NCBI GenBank assembly: GCA_025345505.1
Contig: JANVCC010000146.1
Coordinates: 4,195,163-4,259,162 of the forward strand
Source: Todiramphus chloris collaris
Lineage: Eukaryota > Chordata > Aves > Coraciiformes > Alcedinidae
Reading direction: 5' to 3'
DNA: 64,000 nt
Shown here one piece after another: positions 33,925 through 46,080 of the stretch (position 1 is the first letter of the stretch; each line of letters starts with the position of its first letter). The position numbers were made by a program, and so were the translations under genes. Below the pieces are notes generated by a model, which was not told the origin of the DNA, ran no database searches, and saw only the letters and a list, made by a program, of their open reading frames with translations.

Positions 33925-36900
33925 AAAATGTTTGCCATCTAACAACAAGAGTTCTGTGACTGAAATAAGCTTCCTCTTGCACTGAACGAGACCTCATTAA
34001 GGCAGCCTCTAATAAGCCATGTAGCTGCCTGTGCTAAGAGACCTACCAGCAAAGAACCAAAGTGCAGTACCAGCAGTGCTATACCACCAGCGTTGCCCAA
34101 AGCAAGCTAGGAAAGGATTGTCTGACCGCTGCTTCCCAAGGGAACTTCAGGGAAATGAGATGTATCTCATGAGCTTCTCAATCAGCAGAAATTGGAATAA
34201 AAACAAATAAAACAGTTGGTGGTCTCAACTGTGTTTCTTGTGGGCAGTAACCCATGTTGCAAAAGCTTTCCTTGTGATGGGCACTAATTGCTCTCCTTTG
34301 CTAGAGGTCTTACTCCAGAAGTCAGAAGTGAAATTACAACAGAGAGTAAAGGTCAAGATGACAAAAGCATTTAAATGCTTTTCCCCAAATAAGGAGCCGG
34401 AAATTCTACCAGAACCAATGGAAATGTTGGTCCCTATGTAGGAATCACGACCTGGACTCACCTGACCCACATTTAATTACCACAGTAATAGTCAAAATGC
34501 TACTGTTTCGGGTTTTTCTACAAAGACGGAAGGACAGTATCTCCAGAACCCAGATCAGAGGTTCTGTGGGATGCCTGGCTCCCCTAAGTTGCCCAACTCA
34601 TGCATCAACCAGAAATAAAGATCACTGCGTCTGTCAATGCTAAAATCTCAGAAAACTGACCATTCTGAGATGTCCTGAATCCTGGCCTGTGTATCCAGGC
34701 CACTCTGCAGACCAGCCCTGATGTCAGGACCTCTCACCTCATGCTAGTCATTAAAACACATGCATCTAGTTTAAACTGGTCTTCCTCATTGCACCTCCAG
34801 GGAAGCATCTCTCTATTCATCTAGAAGGACCCTTCACTTAAATTTGAGGTTTTGAGCTTCTTCAAACTGAGCTTGCTGTTTTCGCTCCTCTGCATTGTCT
34901 GCACAGCATGAATGAGCTGTTGCCAGGTTGGAGATGGAAGGCTTGAATTTTGAACTGGAGTTTTTGATTTTTGAATCAAGCCTTAGTGAGTTATCACAGG
35001 TATTGGTAGGGAGCAGGCTTGAAAGAGCTACACACCCTATCTGGCATGAAATTCATGGAGAAGTGTCTAAAACAATGTGAAAAAGCAGTTCTGAAACTGC
35101 CTGTTTTGAAAGAGCCTAGATGAGAAGGAAAGGCAGTGATTCTCAAACACAAATGCTAGTTCCCTAATCAGAAAGCGGGTCACCAAGTGTTTCCCCTGAA
35201 CAATGTGTTTGTGGTTATGCAAACCCTATAGGAACAGTTTCTGATACAAATGAAACATTCTCATTTCGAGTAAGTTCAGTGCAAACATGTGTCTTTTACA
35301 GTAAAAAATATTACAGTTTTAATTGCGTTTCTAATCTTAATTTCATTAATTATCATATAGCTTTGTTTATAGAATCTGGATTTTAAAAAAAACCAAAACA
35401 ATTGTAGCAAATACAATTTCTCCATGTTTAGATTTATACTCTGAGGCCCATGTGTATCTAGGAGTAGATACACTTTCATCTCATTACAGAGATACCCACA
35501 AATTCTTCATTTTAAGGAGTTCCTGGTAGATAGAAACTTGTTTTCTGAGAAGCAGCAGCTTCTCAGGAAGGATGTTGTGAAGTGGTACATACCTGGTGGG
35601 AAGAAAATGGCATTTGGTGTGTGATGGACCAGCCCTTTCAGTCAGTCATCACTGCAGCTTTCCCCATCAGAGGCATAATCCCAGGTCTTATTCTTCTGTG
35701 TGTTTCCTGCATGAATACCATTAAGTGGCAAATCTTCAGGATGTATTCTGGAGGCTACAAATAAAACCAGAAAACAGAATCAAGTGAAATGTAAATAGTC
35801 TGATTATACATGACAAAAGTGGTAATATGGAATTTTATTGAAATCAATTCAATATTTCTAAGAAAGTATCTGGTCTTAGTGGGAATTGTTTCCTTTGTGG
35901 TATTTCAATGCTCAGAAATATCAAATGTTTAAAAAGTCACCATTTCAGAACAAATGGTGGTGTTTCTGTAGAAAATGTTGACGTTTTCTCAATTTGAACA
36001 TCACTGATTCTTGAGGAATATTTCATTCTACAAAATATTTTGCAGTCTTACTCAACTCGACCTACTTCTCTCGAAAGGACAGGGGAAGGGGAAGAGGAAC
36101 ATTCTTATCAGAGCACATGAGGTTTAGGATGACAGGAGGACCTTGATGCTGAGAGGGAAGGTGAGTTTGTGTAGTAAGTGCTCTGATCTGAAAGGCCATG
36201 TCCAACCTCGTCTCCTTCTTAACTTCAGCTTGGAGCGAGTGTCAGATCCCAATGTAAACTTTCCCATCTGTGTTATTCTAGTAATGAAAGGGAAGGGGAT
36301 TAGCATGTGTACTTGTCACATCTTTTGACCTGTTGCATACTGAGACCGAAGGTAATGTCAAAGCAAACAGCATTCTTCTCCCTCCACCAGGACAGGCAGG
36401 GCACGGCGGTGGCGTTTTGTTAACAGAAAAGAAAGCCAGGCCACGTCAAACAAAGTATGTGCCCTGTGCAAAAATAAATCTTGGAAGCTGAAGATTTCCA
36501 AAGGGTATACCTTAAACAGGGAAAGAGAGAGAGAAAAAAAACACATTTGAGAGGAAAGTTCCCCTCCCTGCCAAGCACCAGATGGAGGGCCTTCCCACGG
36601 AAATAGCTGCAGAAGACAGATCGCTGACAGAAACCACTGCCAAGTGAGGGAGGTCCCACTCACCATGCTGGTAAAAACTCAGTGGACGAGAACATAATAC
36701 TCTGATTAAAACACACGCTCCAGAGAAGGGGGTTAAAGTGTGGCACAACGCTCTTTAATGCAATGGAGCGTGGCTCATACCCCCAAAAGGAGTATGCTTT
36801 TTGGAAGGCTGATGTGCTTGGGGCTTCATTCCTGCTTTTCATACAGATTCTTCTTTTTCCCCTCACTGTTAGCTTGTAGAGCACACGTGCACACACACAC

Positions 36901-37514
36901 AGACATGCATAATGGAGACAATAATCTGCTTTTCCTCTCCCTTCCCCTGCATTTTATTTCCACAAGGCCTTTGCTGTGACTGGGACAAGATGAAGTGTTC
37001 CATGCTGACACTGACAGAGAACACGTTGGGGGATAGAGGGTTTAATGAAGCTAGGCACCAAAAATCTCTTTTTCAAATGTTTCAGTTAACTTGGCACTAA
37101 ATTATTCATAGAAAAAGAAATTGAGGGCTTTCCACTCCTGTTTTTTCCTAGATGTTTCTGGTTCCTTTGTAAAAATCCATAGGAGTGCATGCACTTTGTT
37201 AAAGAAGTAAACAAATTCAGCACCTCCAGGATGATCCAGTCAGTTCAGCAATGGGAAAAAAGGCAATTAACTGTATTGCTATCACAGAGAGCCAAATGAA
37301 TGGGACGGGATGACCTGGGTACGGTGTGTTCAGGAAACAGGCCCTTCCAAGAAGGCCAGGCAGGTACACCCTGATGTTCCCAGCATTTGAATAAGAGCCA
37401 TTAATTTACAGTTACGGACAAAGCCTGAACATCCAGTGTCACCAGAGTAGACAGTTAACACCAAATATTAACCACAACTAAAACCCAGTTCTGCTTTTGT
37501 ACCGTTTTCCCTCC
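33925..37514. other. Non-coding stretch, no gene supported
   Basis: AT-rich single-copy DNA. A 67-codon + frame at 34238-34441 has a plausible look but no start, splice or homology support. A short CA run is at 36889-36900. A CpG-containing block at about 36725-36800 could be conserved, but I cannot support it. Confidence 0.6.
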
Positions 37515-37950
37515 TCACAGTGCAAGAAGGGTATCAGGAAATTATATTGAATCCAGTGGTGGACTATCAAGATAGCCAAACACATGAGGAGAGGCTGAAG
37601 GAGGTGAATTTATTCTACCTGGAGAAGAGAAAGGTTAAAGAAAGAGATCTAATTGGTGCATGCTACTACCTGATAGATGGCTACAAAGAAGACAGAGTCC
37701 AACTTTTCTCAGATATGCACAGCGAAAGGATGAGAGGCAATGATCACAAGCTGCAGCAAGACAAACTCCCATCTCCTTAAAAATAAATCAAAAGTAGGAC
37801 AATTAAGTTCTGGAACAAGTTGCAGAGAAAGATGGGAAAACATCTAACCTTGTAGTTTTTTAAAATGTGACACCTTAGCTACCTTTGAAGCTGGCCCTCT
37901 TTAAAGCAGGGGCCAGATAATCTATAAATGCCAACTCCAATCTTAACTAG
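37515..37950 (+). mobile_element. Old CR1 LINE fragment (+ strand)
   Basis: A diverged CR1 whose + frame (37520-37780) still translates to the ORF2 C-terminal pattern: 'THEERLKEVNLFYLEKRKVK' and 'SERMRGNDHKLQQDKL' match the '[19 protein letters not shown] ... [13 protein letters not shown]' blocks of better copies such as that at 56.5 kb. Downstream 'ttctggaacaagttgcagag' and 'gccagataatctataaatgc' fit the rest of the 3' end. Many substitutions and a premature stop at 37780 show long decay; it is clearly older than the other copies here. Confidence 0.85.
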
Positions 37951-40677
37951 TCCATGGCTCTGAGAATACCAATTACATTTTTTGCAGTGATACAGACAAT
38001 CACTTTCAGAAATCCTCATATCCTATCTTAACCCTAACATCCTCCTTTAATTTAAAACTTTTCCTTTACTCCTACAAACCAGAAGATAGAATAAAGTGAT
38101 GTTGAAAATACACTCTGCACTACCTGCCATTTGTCCCTTCATGGCATCATCATCACCATCTGTGACAAACAGGCCCCATCTCTCCCACTGTGGGAGAAGG
38201 CAGTGCTGTGCTGGGAGCTACACAAACACACAGCACCATTTAGGGGTGTCCAGGACCAGTTCTGCAGTGTCCCATGCTCTGTCACCTCAGGAAGTGAGCA
38301 AATCTCACTCCCTTCCTCGCTGTCACTAAGCCAGGGGCATGGATGCACTCTGTGGACAAAAAGCAGCTTTGTTATCTTAGTTCACATGCCTCCAGAAACC
38401 AGTGCAACAATACTGGCAAAAGAAATTCCCTTAAAACATGATGTATCTGTTCTCCCTGTCAGAGCTGCAACAGTAGAGGGTCTGTGGAAGAGGATAGCTA
38501 AGGATGACACACAAATCTCCTGCAGTGACAAATAGCAGTATCCAAATGAATTTATCAGGGTGCGACAAAGAGGAATATCATGTTTTCCCCTTGACCTTGA
38601 TCTTTCTGATAGGAAATATTTCCCCACACTTTGCAAAGTTTTAGTCAAACTTGGGTTGAAGTTGTAGGGAAACCTAAGGAGGATGGAGCATCAAGCGTGG
38701 TGGGCAACACTGACCTTCTCCTGTGTTGTCTGGAGATCACATGAGATCACAGAGACCACTGCTGGGATTCCTCACCCCAGGTAATGGTGTTCCCAGAGCA
38801 CATATTAACCCCTCTCAGAACAGACTGCTGAACCAAAGTTTACATCAGGCTGTTATAATAAATGAAACCATTTCAGTGCACTGAGCAGGAATGTTTACAG
38901 GGTACAATTCTTGGCTAAACAAAGACGGCATTTTTGGGAGGCCACATGGCATGGGTCAGTGCTTTGCTGAAAGACAAAATGAGATAAGAGCTCTCACACA
39001 TCACCAAAGTTACTCTTTTCCCTTTACATGACTGGAAGGGTCCAGGCTGACAGTACAAGGCAGCACTATTCCGAATTCCCTCATAAACCACCTTAACCTC
39101 CCCGTTTTCTTCTCAGCTCCTGAATCCCCTTTACCAACTTTGTCCTGCCCCAGCCACGTGCCAAGGCTGCCATGTGCTGTGAAAGCACAGAATGAAACCC
39201 TGACACCAGTCCCATGGTGCTCTGAAGAGTGCCCTTCCAGCAGAGATGGGGGCATTTGTACACCTAGACAGCCTGGTGCCTCTGAAACGACACAACCCAA
39301 GGCAGATATCTAAGTGCACCTGACAGTATCTGGATTGATCTACCTTTGAGCTTAGATATTTGCAGGTCTTATTTCCTGAAGTCAGATGTGAAGCTGCCTG
39401 GGTTCTAGGTTCCATATCCACACCAACAGACTGTCCTTTTTGATCAAGTAATTAGTATATGCTTTTGTACAAGTGTGTATAACAACGTATGTGTACATAT
39501 GCGTGCAAATACAGAGACGTACACACATCTATGTAATGTGTACTATCAGATAAAGAGGAGAGGAAAAAACACATCAGGGCACTGTTTTACATTATGAGTT
39601 TGCAGTCTCCTAATAGGGATAGACAATATGTGCTCTCTCCTGGATTATTCAATCTGTGTACCAAGTCAGTGGCTTTAAAAAGACTACCCATTTGCTCAAC
39701 AGAACTTACTAGTACTTCTTGGCTGCTTTCCACTCAAGTTCTCTACTGGCCAAACAATCTGCCTAATGCATTTTAAGTCTTAATTAGATTTTTCTTACAG
39801 TAGTTTTTTTAATTCTGTCTGAAAAGAATATTAGTTCAGTATTTATAGCCCACTTGGTGGTGTTCTGACACTGAAATGCCAATATTCCCACTGCCAGGCA
39901 CTGCTAAGGGTTAGGGATGCACACACCTACACACACACACAGACAGGCACACACACACCATATCCTCGAATGCTCTGATACGCCAAGAGAGACCTGATGA
40001 TGATTTTCCCTCATTTTAGCAGTAGCAAAGTGAAAGGAAAACACGGCATGGGACATTTTAATACCATAAACATTACTATTGACTTGTTTAAATAATGTTG
40101 AAGCTTTATGAATTAGAATCTTTTAATAATGCTTTTTCCATTGCCTACTTAATTTAGCCATAATATATATCTTCAAGTTCTTACTAACAACACTTACAAG
40201 TGGAAGAATTACATCATAGCTGATGGGGTCTGAGACCTGTACAGGCTGTTGATATTTCTGATACAAATATCTGCATTTTTTTCTACTTCAGAGCAGGTGA
40301 ACAAAAGCAGCACCAGAGCACTGCTCGGACTTTTAGCAAAGTTACAGACCTTTCTTAGAGAGAGGAATTTGGATCAAGTCTTTCTCTAATACAACAACCA
40401 ATAGTGAATGATGCTTGTAGGATCTCACAGGCTGAAAACACAGGGGTTTTTACCTCAGTTGTGAGGGACAGCCAACTACAAATCGCCTTCAGTGGAGTTG
40501 GGAGCAATATATCCTTTGATTAGCCAAGTGATAGCAGCGTAGGTTTTGTTTGCACTCGATCTTCCCCGATTTCATTCGTTCCTTACCTGCCAGCTGTTGG
40601 GGTACCTCCAAACTCAGCGTAGACCCTGTCCTGTCAGCTACTCACCACCCTCCCCACTGCTGCTCTTCTTCACACAG
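37951..40677. other. Non-coding stretch, no gene supported
   Basis: Contains an alternating purine-pyrimidine stretch (about 39470-39540) and CA-rich sequence at 39926-39958. The 134-codon + frame at 38131-38535 overlaps minus frames and is not protein-like. Confidence 0.65.
39926..39958. repeat. Interrupted (CA)n repeat
   Basis: Two CA blocks separated by 'gacagg'. Confidence 0.9.
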
Positions 40678-40719
40678 CCGCTATGGATTGTGATTCACAT
40701 TATGTGGGTTACTTCTACT
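40678..40719 (+). other. Possible 42-bp microexon (unverified)
   Basis: A long pyrimidine tract ending 'cttcttcacacag' is followed by 42 bases and then a full-consensus donor 'gtaagt'. Two of the three frames are open: one reads 'PLWIVIHIMWVTST', the other 'MDCDSHYVGYFY'. A length divisible by three with strong sites on both sides is what a microexon looks like, but no partner exon is known. Confidence 0.15.
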
Positions 40720-41396
40720 GTAAGTAAAGAGAAACCACACCGGTCTTAAATCATTTCAAATTTATCTGTCTATGTTATGCAGATGTTGGTGTGAATGAGC
40801 ATATACAGATCTGGTCCTTGCAGAACAAAAACAAGGTTCATTCAGCATCAGCTTGAGTTTTGAACCGTGGTTCCTCAGAATCTAGATACTAGCTGATTGC
40901 TGTCACTTTGCTTATTCTTTCATGCTAATAAAGTCCCACTATACTAACACAAAGTCCTTGGAGAAGTCTTTAAAAGGAAAAACAAAAACAAAATTAAAAA
41001 AAAAGAGAAAAAGAAAAAAGTCAAGCTCAATGAACTCTCAAATTCCCATGTAAACTGTGTTTAAGAGTGGAAAATGTCTTTTACCTATTCTTTGGGTGGT
41101 ACAAAAATCTAAAATTCCTATAGCCCTGCTTCCCTGGGCCAAGTCAAACAAGGATATTGTCCTTTTAATGTCTTAAAGGCTCTGTTTTCTTGTAATGCCA
41201 AATGCAATATTTTTTTGAAAACACTACACCAGAAGTTTCCCAGCTGAGAAAACAGGCTGGTGAAAAATGGTTTCAGAAAACGAAATAAACCATGCAAAAG
41301 CTGTTCAGGGTGTGTGTATGAAATGAACATCTGGATTTGGCTTGTTAAACTGCTCCTTTTTTCTCTCTCTCCCCCTCCTTTTTCTTTTTCTCACAG

Positions 41397-41429
41397 CTGT
41401 TCGAAAGAGTCCTAAGGGCAAAGAGACAG
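41397..41429 (+). other. Possible 33-bp microexon (unverified)
   Basis: One of the best acceptors in the window (about 45 bp of almost pure pyrimidine ending 'tttttctcacag') precedes 33 bases that end 'agacag' before 'gtcaat'. One frame reads 'VRKSPKGKET'. The length is a multiple of three and a 'ttcgaa' CpG is kept. The donor is only moderate. Confidence 0.15.
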
Positions 41430-41786
41430 GTCAATGGACTGGGTTACACCTTTTTTTCTTTTTCTTTTTTCAAACCTCTTTGCACCTACGCAAGGAATCC
41501 AGGCCACATGTGTGTTTAATAAGTAGGCACAAACACAAGAGGGAAAAAAAAATATCTCAATTCCTGTTGGTTCTTAGGAGAGACACTGAAGGAAAAATAA
41601 ACTCCGGATTTCAAATTTTCTCTCTCTCAAAAAAAAAAGAAAACTTATGGTTCCAATAAAATATTTCTTTAAAAACCCAATGGATTATTATTTAAAAAAT
41701 AATATTAAAAAAAGAAATCAGGGTTTGCAAAGTGTATCTTTTTCTCTGTTCCTTTAGAGAGGAATAAGAATGGGTTAATCCCTTAC

Positions 41787-41913
41787 CTGCCAGACCAAGA
41801 GGAAATTATAAAATGCCAATGGCCTGGGTTCACTGAACTGAGTCTTCCTAGACCACAAGAGATACGTACGCTTATACTGAATGGGCTCACATTTAATTTC
41901 AGGCTGCAGCTTC
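41787..41913 (-). other. Possible coding exon (unverified), 127 bp
   Basis: On the minus strand the acceptor region 'ttgttgtctgttttgtttct' followed by 'ggactgctcaaacccag' precedes 127 open bases ending 'gtctggcag' before the consensus donor 'gtaagg'. The frame starts with one base of a split codon and ends in phase 0. It encodes 42 residues including 'YKRTYLLWSRKTQFSEPR', with a hydrophobic C-terminal end. Another frame is also open, which weakens the case. I do not recognise the family. Confidence 0.22.
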
Positions 41914-43319
41914 CTGGGTTTGAGCAGTCCAGAAACAAAACAGACAACAAAAGAAATCGAGAAATTATTTGGATGATTTGGCTTTTTCTACTGACACGAT
42001 GTCCCTGGGCATTCCTAAAGCAATGGCCAAGAGCAGAGAGAGCATCTTCCAGCTGCAACAGGCTTCAGCTCTGCTCCTGGCAGCTGCAGGAAGCTTTCTC
42101 ATGTGGCTGTTCTAGACAAAGTGTGAGGGCTGTGTTGGGTCTGACCCCAGCCTTGCATCGTGGGTCAAATGACCATCCTACATATTTCAGATGGCTATCA
42201 GGGCTACTAAGAGCTCCAGTCCACTGACAATCAACTGCATGAAAATACTCCATTCCATTTGAAATACAACCACGTGGTACTGTACCTTGTAGACAAACAT
42301 GGAGACCACCAATGAGCAGGGCCACCAAACCTGAGCAGACACTGACAGTTACTATAAGCAAACCCACCCTCTTTATTTAAAGCTCTATTTCCTGCTCAGC
42401 TATTAACAATTTCTGTGCTCCCTGTGCTCAGCTATGCTCGATGCACAGATTATCAGCTTAGACAGAAGTATCTCACTTGTGTGTAGATCGATATAAACAC
42501 ACACCTGCTGCTACTTAGAGGTTCTGCACACACAGGCAGAAGAGTTGGTGACCCTTGTAGTAGCCAACCTGAACCATGAGTATTTATTCCACCTTTTAGT
42601 GTTGCTCCTCTGAGCTCTGCTTGGGGCTGGTTGCAATATTGCAGTCCAGTAAGTAAAAAATAAGTCCCTGATTTCTTGAGTTTATTTGGGGGAACTTAAC
42701 TTTGGCTACAAACTTGACATTGAAAATCAGTTACCCAAGTAAAAGCCCTTTGCAAAACATAAGTCCTAGCACCAGGAAAGAAGGTGTATTAACATTAATA
42801 CTACAACTCGGGTGACACAGTGATACTTTTTTGGAAAAACCAAGCCTTTGTCACTAGGCGCTGGATGTACAGACCAGATTAAACACTCAGCAACAGTGCT
42901 GAGCTTTAGGAAGGTCTTTCCAGAGAGGAGAAGGCAGTGCCATCTGGTGATATGATGACCCTGGATTTGACCTATGTAAATACTACCCCCAAAAAATGTT
43001 AACAACAAACAAAGAGTACATAGAAAAAAGACCCACTGTGATCCCAGCACTTGCCTGCCTGTCCCTCCCACATCTGTATAGGAGCCGTGACACGCAGACA
43101 AATCTAAATCTGAAATACAAACTTGCCTTGTGTTAAGTCAGCCCAATGGTGGTTTTAGGGAACAGTGTTTGGTCAGCTAGGAACTAATTTGCCTATATTT
43201 TCCAAGCTTATATCTGCTTCCATAGCACTAAAAGTCAGAATTACCTCAAAATCTAGCTGAAGGCGAAGTGAATTCTCCTTCTCTTTTCTCCTCCCTCTCT
43301 TTTTATAAGAGACCATGAG

Positions 43320-43440
43320 AAGAGCCTGGCAGTGAATATTATTTATGGAGCACCTAATAAAAATGCTATGGGGAAATAATTACTGGAAACATCTGACTGT
43401 GTGACTGTAAATGCCTCAGCCCCAGTGCGCTGATTTAATG
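43320..43440. promoter_or_regulatory. Possible conserved non-coding element
   Basis: AT-rich, repeat-free block with 'gaatattatttatggagcac', 'ggggaaataattactgg' and 'gcgctgatttaatgg'. The motif content (TAATTA-like, ATTTA) suggests a homeodomain-rich regulatory element. Inference only. Confidence 0.18.
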
Positions 43441-44185
43441 GACCACTGCTTCAGTCTGTTATGCCTTGTGCTACTGACTTCAAGCCCCCCTGCCCTCCTA
43501 TTAAACTGCTCACATCGCTGGTAGATCAGGACTTTATTCTGCAAGGTTTGTGGCAACTTTCCAGAGAGGAATAATGTCAGCAGGGGTGACTCTGTGTTCA
43601 CAGGGAGGCCTGGAGCCAGCCCTGGGAGAGAAAAGGAGCTTTACGAAGAAATCACAGTGAAAACCTGAAGGTTTTGTGGTTATGGGACTGAATAATGTTT
43701 CATAATCCAGATGCCAGGTGCTTTCAGTATTTCTGAATGACACTGGGTACATGTGAACTCTTCCCCCTTTTTTTCTACCCATTTATCATTCACAAACCAT
43801 GTTTTACTTTTGGCTGTTTTTTCCTATTTTAAATATCCCTTCATGACCTCCTGACCCCAGTGGTTACAAAGCCATGCAGCCTCCCCGCACAAAGGGCACT
43901 TGTCACCAAGAACTAGGCACATGCCCCCACCTTTTCGCAGACAGATGCAAAAATGTTAAAATTCACAAAACACCTTGTAAGTGATACAAAAAAAACCACA
44001 AGGATTTGAAGTTCCTGCTTTCATTTGCAAAAACAGTCCTGCAGAAAGACTGGAGGGCTATCATTTAACTACTGCTGCTGACTTGCTAAATGAAGAGGAG
44101 AAGGTAAAAGGCAGCTCACTGCTGCACTGACAGCAAGAACAAAATCATACCCACTCTCTTTCTGAACCCAGCAGTTAGCATGGGG

Positions 44186-44219
44186 GTTTTTTTTTCTTTT
44201 TCTTTTTTATTTTTTTTTA
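44186..44219. repeat. T-rich tract
   Basis: Runs of T with single C and A interruptions. Confidence 0.9.
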
Positions 44220-44440
44220 TTGCTGGTTTTAATGTAATATTTAAGTTGGAACTAAAACAGACCATGGAACATTAAATCACTACCAAATGCAAATTTACCT
44301 ATGTATCTGAACTAAATTTTCTCCTACATTTACAAAGCAAAATCCTACCATTTGAACTGTGAGCTCCTATTGCATTTAATGGGAGGCAGCAAAGTCCAGA
44401 CATTACTTGGAATATACATGCACTTATCTTGTTGTTACAG

Positions 44441-44512
44441 GTCTCCCTCGCAGAACTACAAGAGAGCTTTAGTACCAGACAGTATCTCTCCGGGGTCATA
44501 CCCAATGAATAG
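44441..44512 (+). other. Possible terminal coding exon (unverified)
   Basis: 'cttatcttgttgttacag' is a good acceptor. It is followed by a 23-codon frame starting at phase 0 and ending at a TAG (44510-44512), containing 'LAELQESFSTRQYLSG'. It could be the last coding exon of an unseen + strand gene. No poly(A) signal is evident close by. Likely chance unless transcript data say otherwise. Confidence 0.13.
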
Positions 44513-44779
44513 TGTTTTTTGAAAGGATTATTTCAAAGGAACTCTGAAAAAGAATCTAATGACTTGCAAGCTACAGGATTGCAGCACGGGAGGAAGTAGA
44601 TAATGGAATATGACAGCAATGCATTTTTCATAAACCTAGTGATTTCTATCATAACGAGAAACCCATCTATAATTCGGAGAACTCCCCCCCAGAAGGAAAC
44701 CCACGCTGTTGCAGAAAGTGCACTGAAGTACGAAATGAAACAATAATGATGATGATGTTACTGATGAGTCCCACAGCTC

Positions 44780-45065
44780 TGTCTTCCTTTCTGTCTCACT
44801 GAGGTTTCAGGCACGATGAGAGAGGAGTGGATCCAATCCCTCTCTGCCTCGGCATCGCTAACCAGGGGAGCTCGCAGGCATACAACAGAGACCTCGTGAT
44901 AGATGCGAAACCCCAGAGAAGAGGCTGCTCTTTATCTGCTGAAAGTTAAGGCCTGCATCTGCTCTCAATTAGCAGGCAATTAGGGGAGTTGAAAACAAAC
45001 CTGTTTACATTGGCTATGAAGTCTAAAATAATTTGTGAGATGTCAGGACAGGATATTAAGATGTT
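44780..45065. promoter_or_regulatory. Possible conserved non-coding element
   Basis: Repeat-free block that keeps several CpGs ('gcacgatgag', 'cggcatcgctaac', 'gctcgcagg', 'cctcgtgat', 'gatgcgaaacc') and then the doubled homeodomain words 'caattagcaggcaattaggg' near 44965-44985. It sits just upstream of the exon-like segment at 45106. Function is inferred. Confidence 0.25.
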
Positions 45066-45105
45066 AATGATCTTGTTTCTGTACTTTTTTTTTTTTTGCA
45101 TGCAG

Positions 45106-45169
45106 TGTAGTGTCACGTCTTCCTTTCACAGCTCTATATACAGCAACAGCTTGATTGACTTCTGTGAGG
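45106..45169 (+). other. Possible 64-bp exon (unverified)
   Basis: A near-ideal acceptor (T12 then 'gcatgcag') precedes 64 bases ending 'tctgtgag' plus one base before the donor 'gtaaga'. One open frame includes 'SSIYSNSLIDFCE'. The region upstream looks conserved. No homology recognised. Confidence 0.17.
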
Positions 45170-46066
45170 GTAAGAAACTACTGGAGGCTGGTCTGGATGG
45201 GAGAAGCTATTGCGTCTTACAAATAGTATGTGTGGGAGACCTGTGGATGAAGAATTCTTTGCAAAAAAAAGAAGGTTGTTGCTCAGTTTTAATTGTGACA
45301 TGATGTCACACCATGGATTACAGCATTCAGAGGTTTCAACCACAATTCCCATAGTAAAGACCCAGGCTGCAACCTCCTGTGAAAGTCAAAACCAGTGACT
45401 GAACATGTCCAGAAAAGACTGTTTGCAACTGTGCTGGACTTTTTCTGGCAGAACAGCTCTGACGCCAGCTCTCCCTGCACAGAAGTCAACACAGGCAAGT
45501 GACCATGGTACAGAATGCAAGCACACTGAGTGCAATGTCTAAGCAAAAGTGTGATCTCTGAACTTCAAATTAACACCTGGGATAGGATCCTGCTTATTTC
45601 TCTGTCACTTCCTTCCAAGTATCTATTTACAGCACTAACAACTTCAGAAGAAAATTTTCACCACTGACCTCTTGATTCAGCAGCGTCCACCAAGGTGAAG
45701 TTGTATAAAGTTCAGCCAGTGCTTCTAGGTTTGGCTTAGGTCATTTCTGATCAGTTACATGAAAAGGGCTTTGCAGAAACATATGTCCTCCTTGAAGAGA
45801 AAATGAAAAGCAGCAGTAATATGCTTTGCTTCTGAAACCACAGAACTATTTTCCATTAGCACAGTACGGTAGAAGAACAGTGGAATAGATGGGGAAAGCT
45901 GCAGAAAGCACCTGCCTGGAACATGTTTTTTGCACCTTATATAACACAATAGGTACCTTTCCTGACTGCCCAGGTTAATTCTGCCAAACTTCCAGTGGGG
46001 CTTATTGCCATATTAACACTATATGATACAGTCATCACATCTTACCTTTGACCCTCATAACTAACC

Positions 46067-46080
46067 AAAAAAAAAAAAAA
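46067..46080. repeat. A14 homopolymer
   Basis: Uninterrupted run of A. Confidence 0.9.

Larger units (their letters stand above)
41430..44440. other. Non-coding stretch apart from one exon-like segment
   Basis: Contains a T-rich/A-rich stretch (41455-41720), the exon-like segment at 41787-41913, an AT-rich block at about 43320-43440 and a T-rich tract (44186-44219). A 100-codon minus frame (42065-42367) starts with a hydrophobic stretch but has no further support. Confidence 0.6.

Noticed and set aside
42065-42367. Minus frame starting with a signal-peptide-like hydrophobic stretch
   Set aside because: Only the first 25 residues look like anything; no upstream promoter, and the rest is not protein-like.
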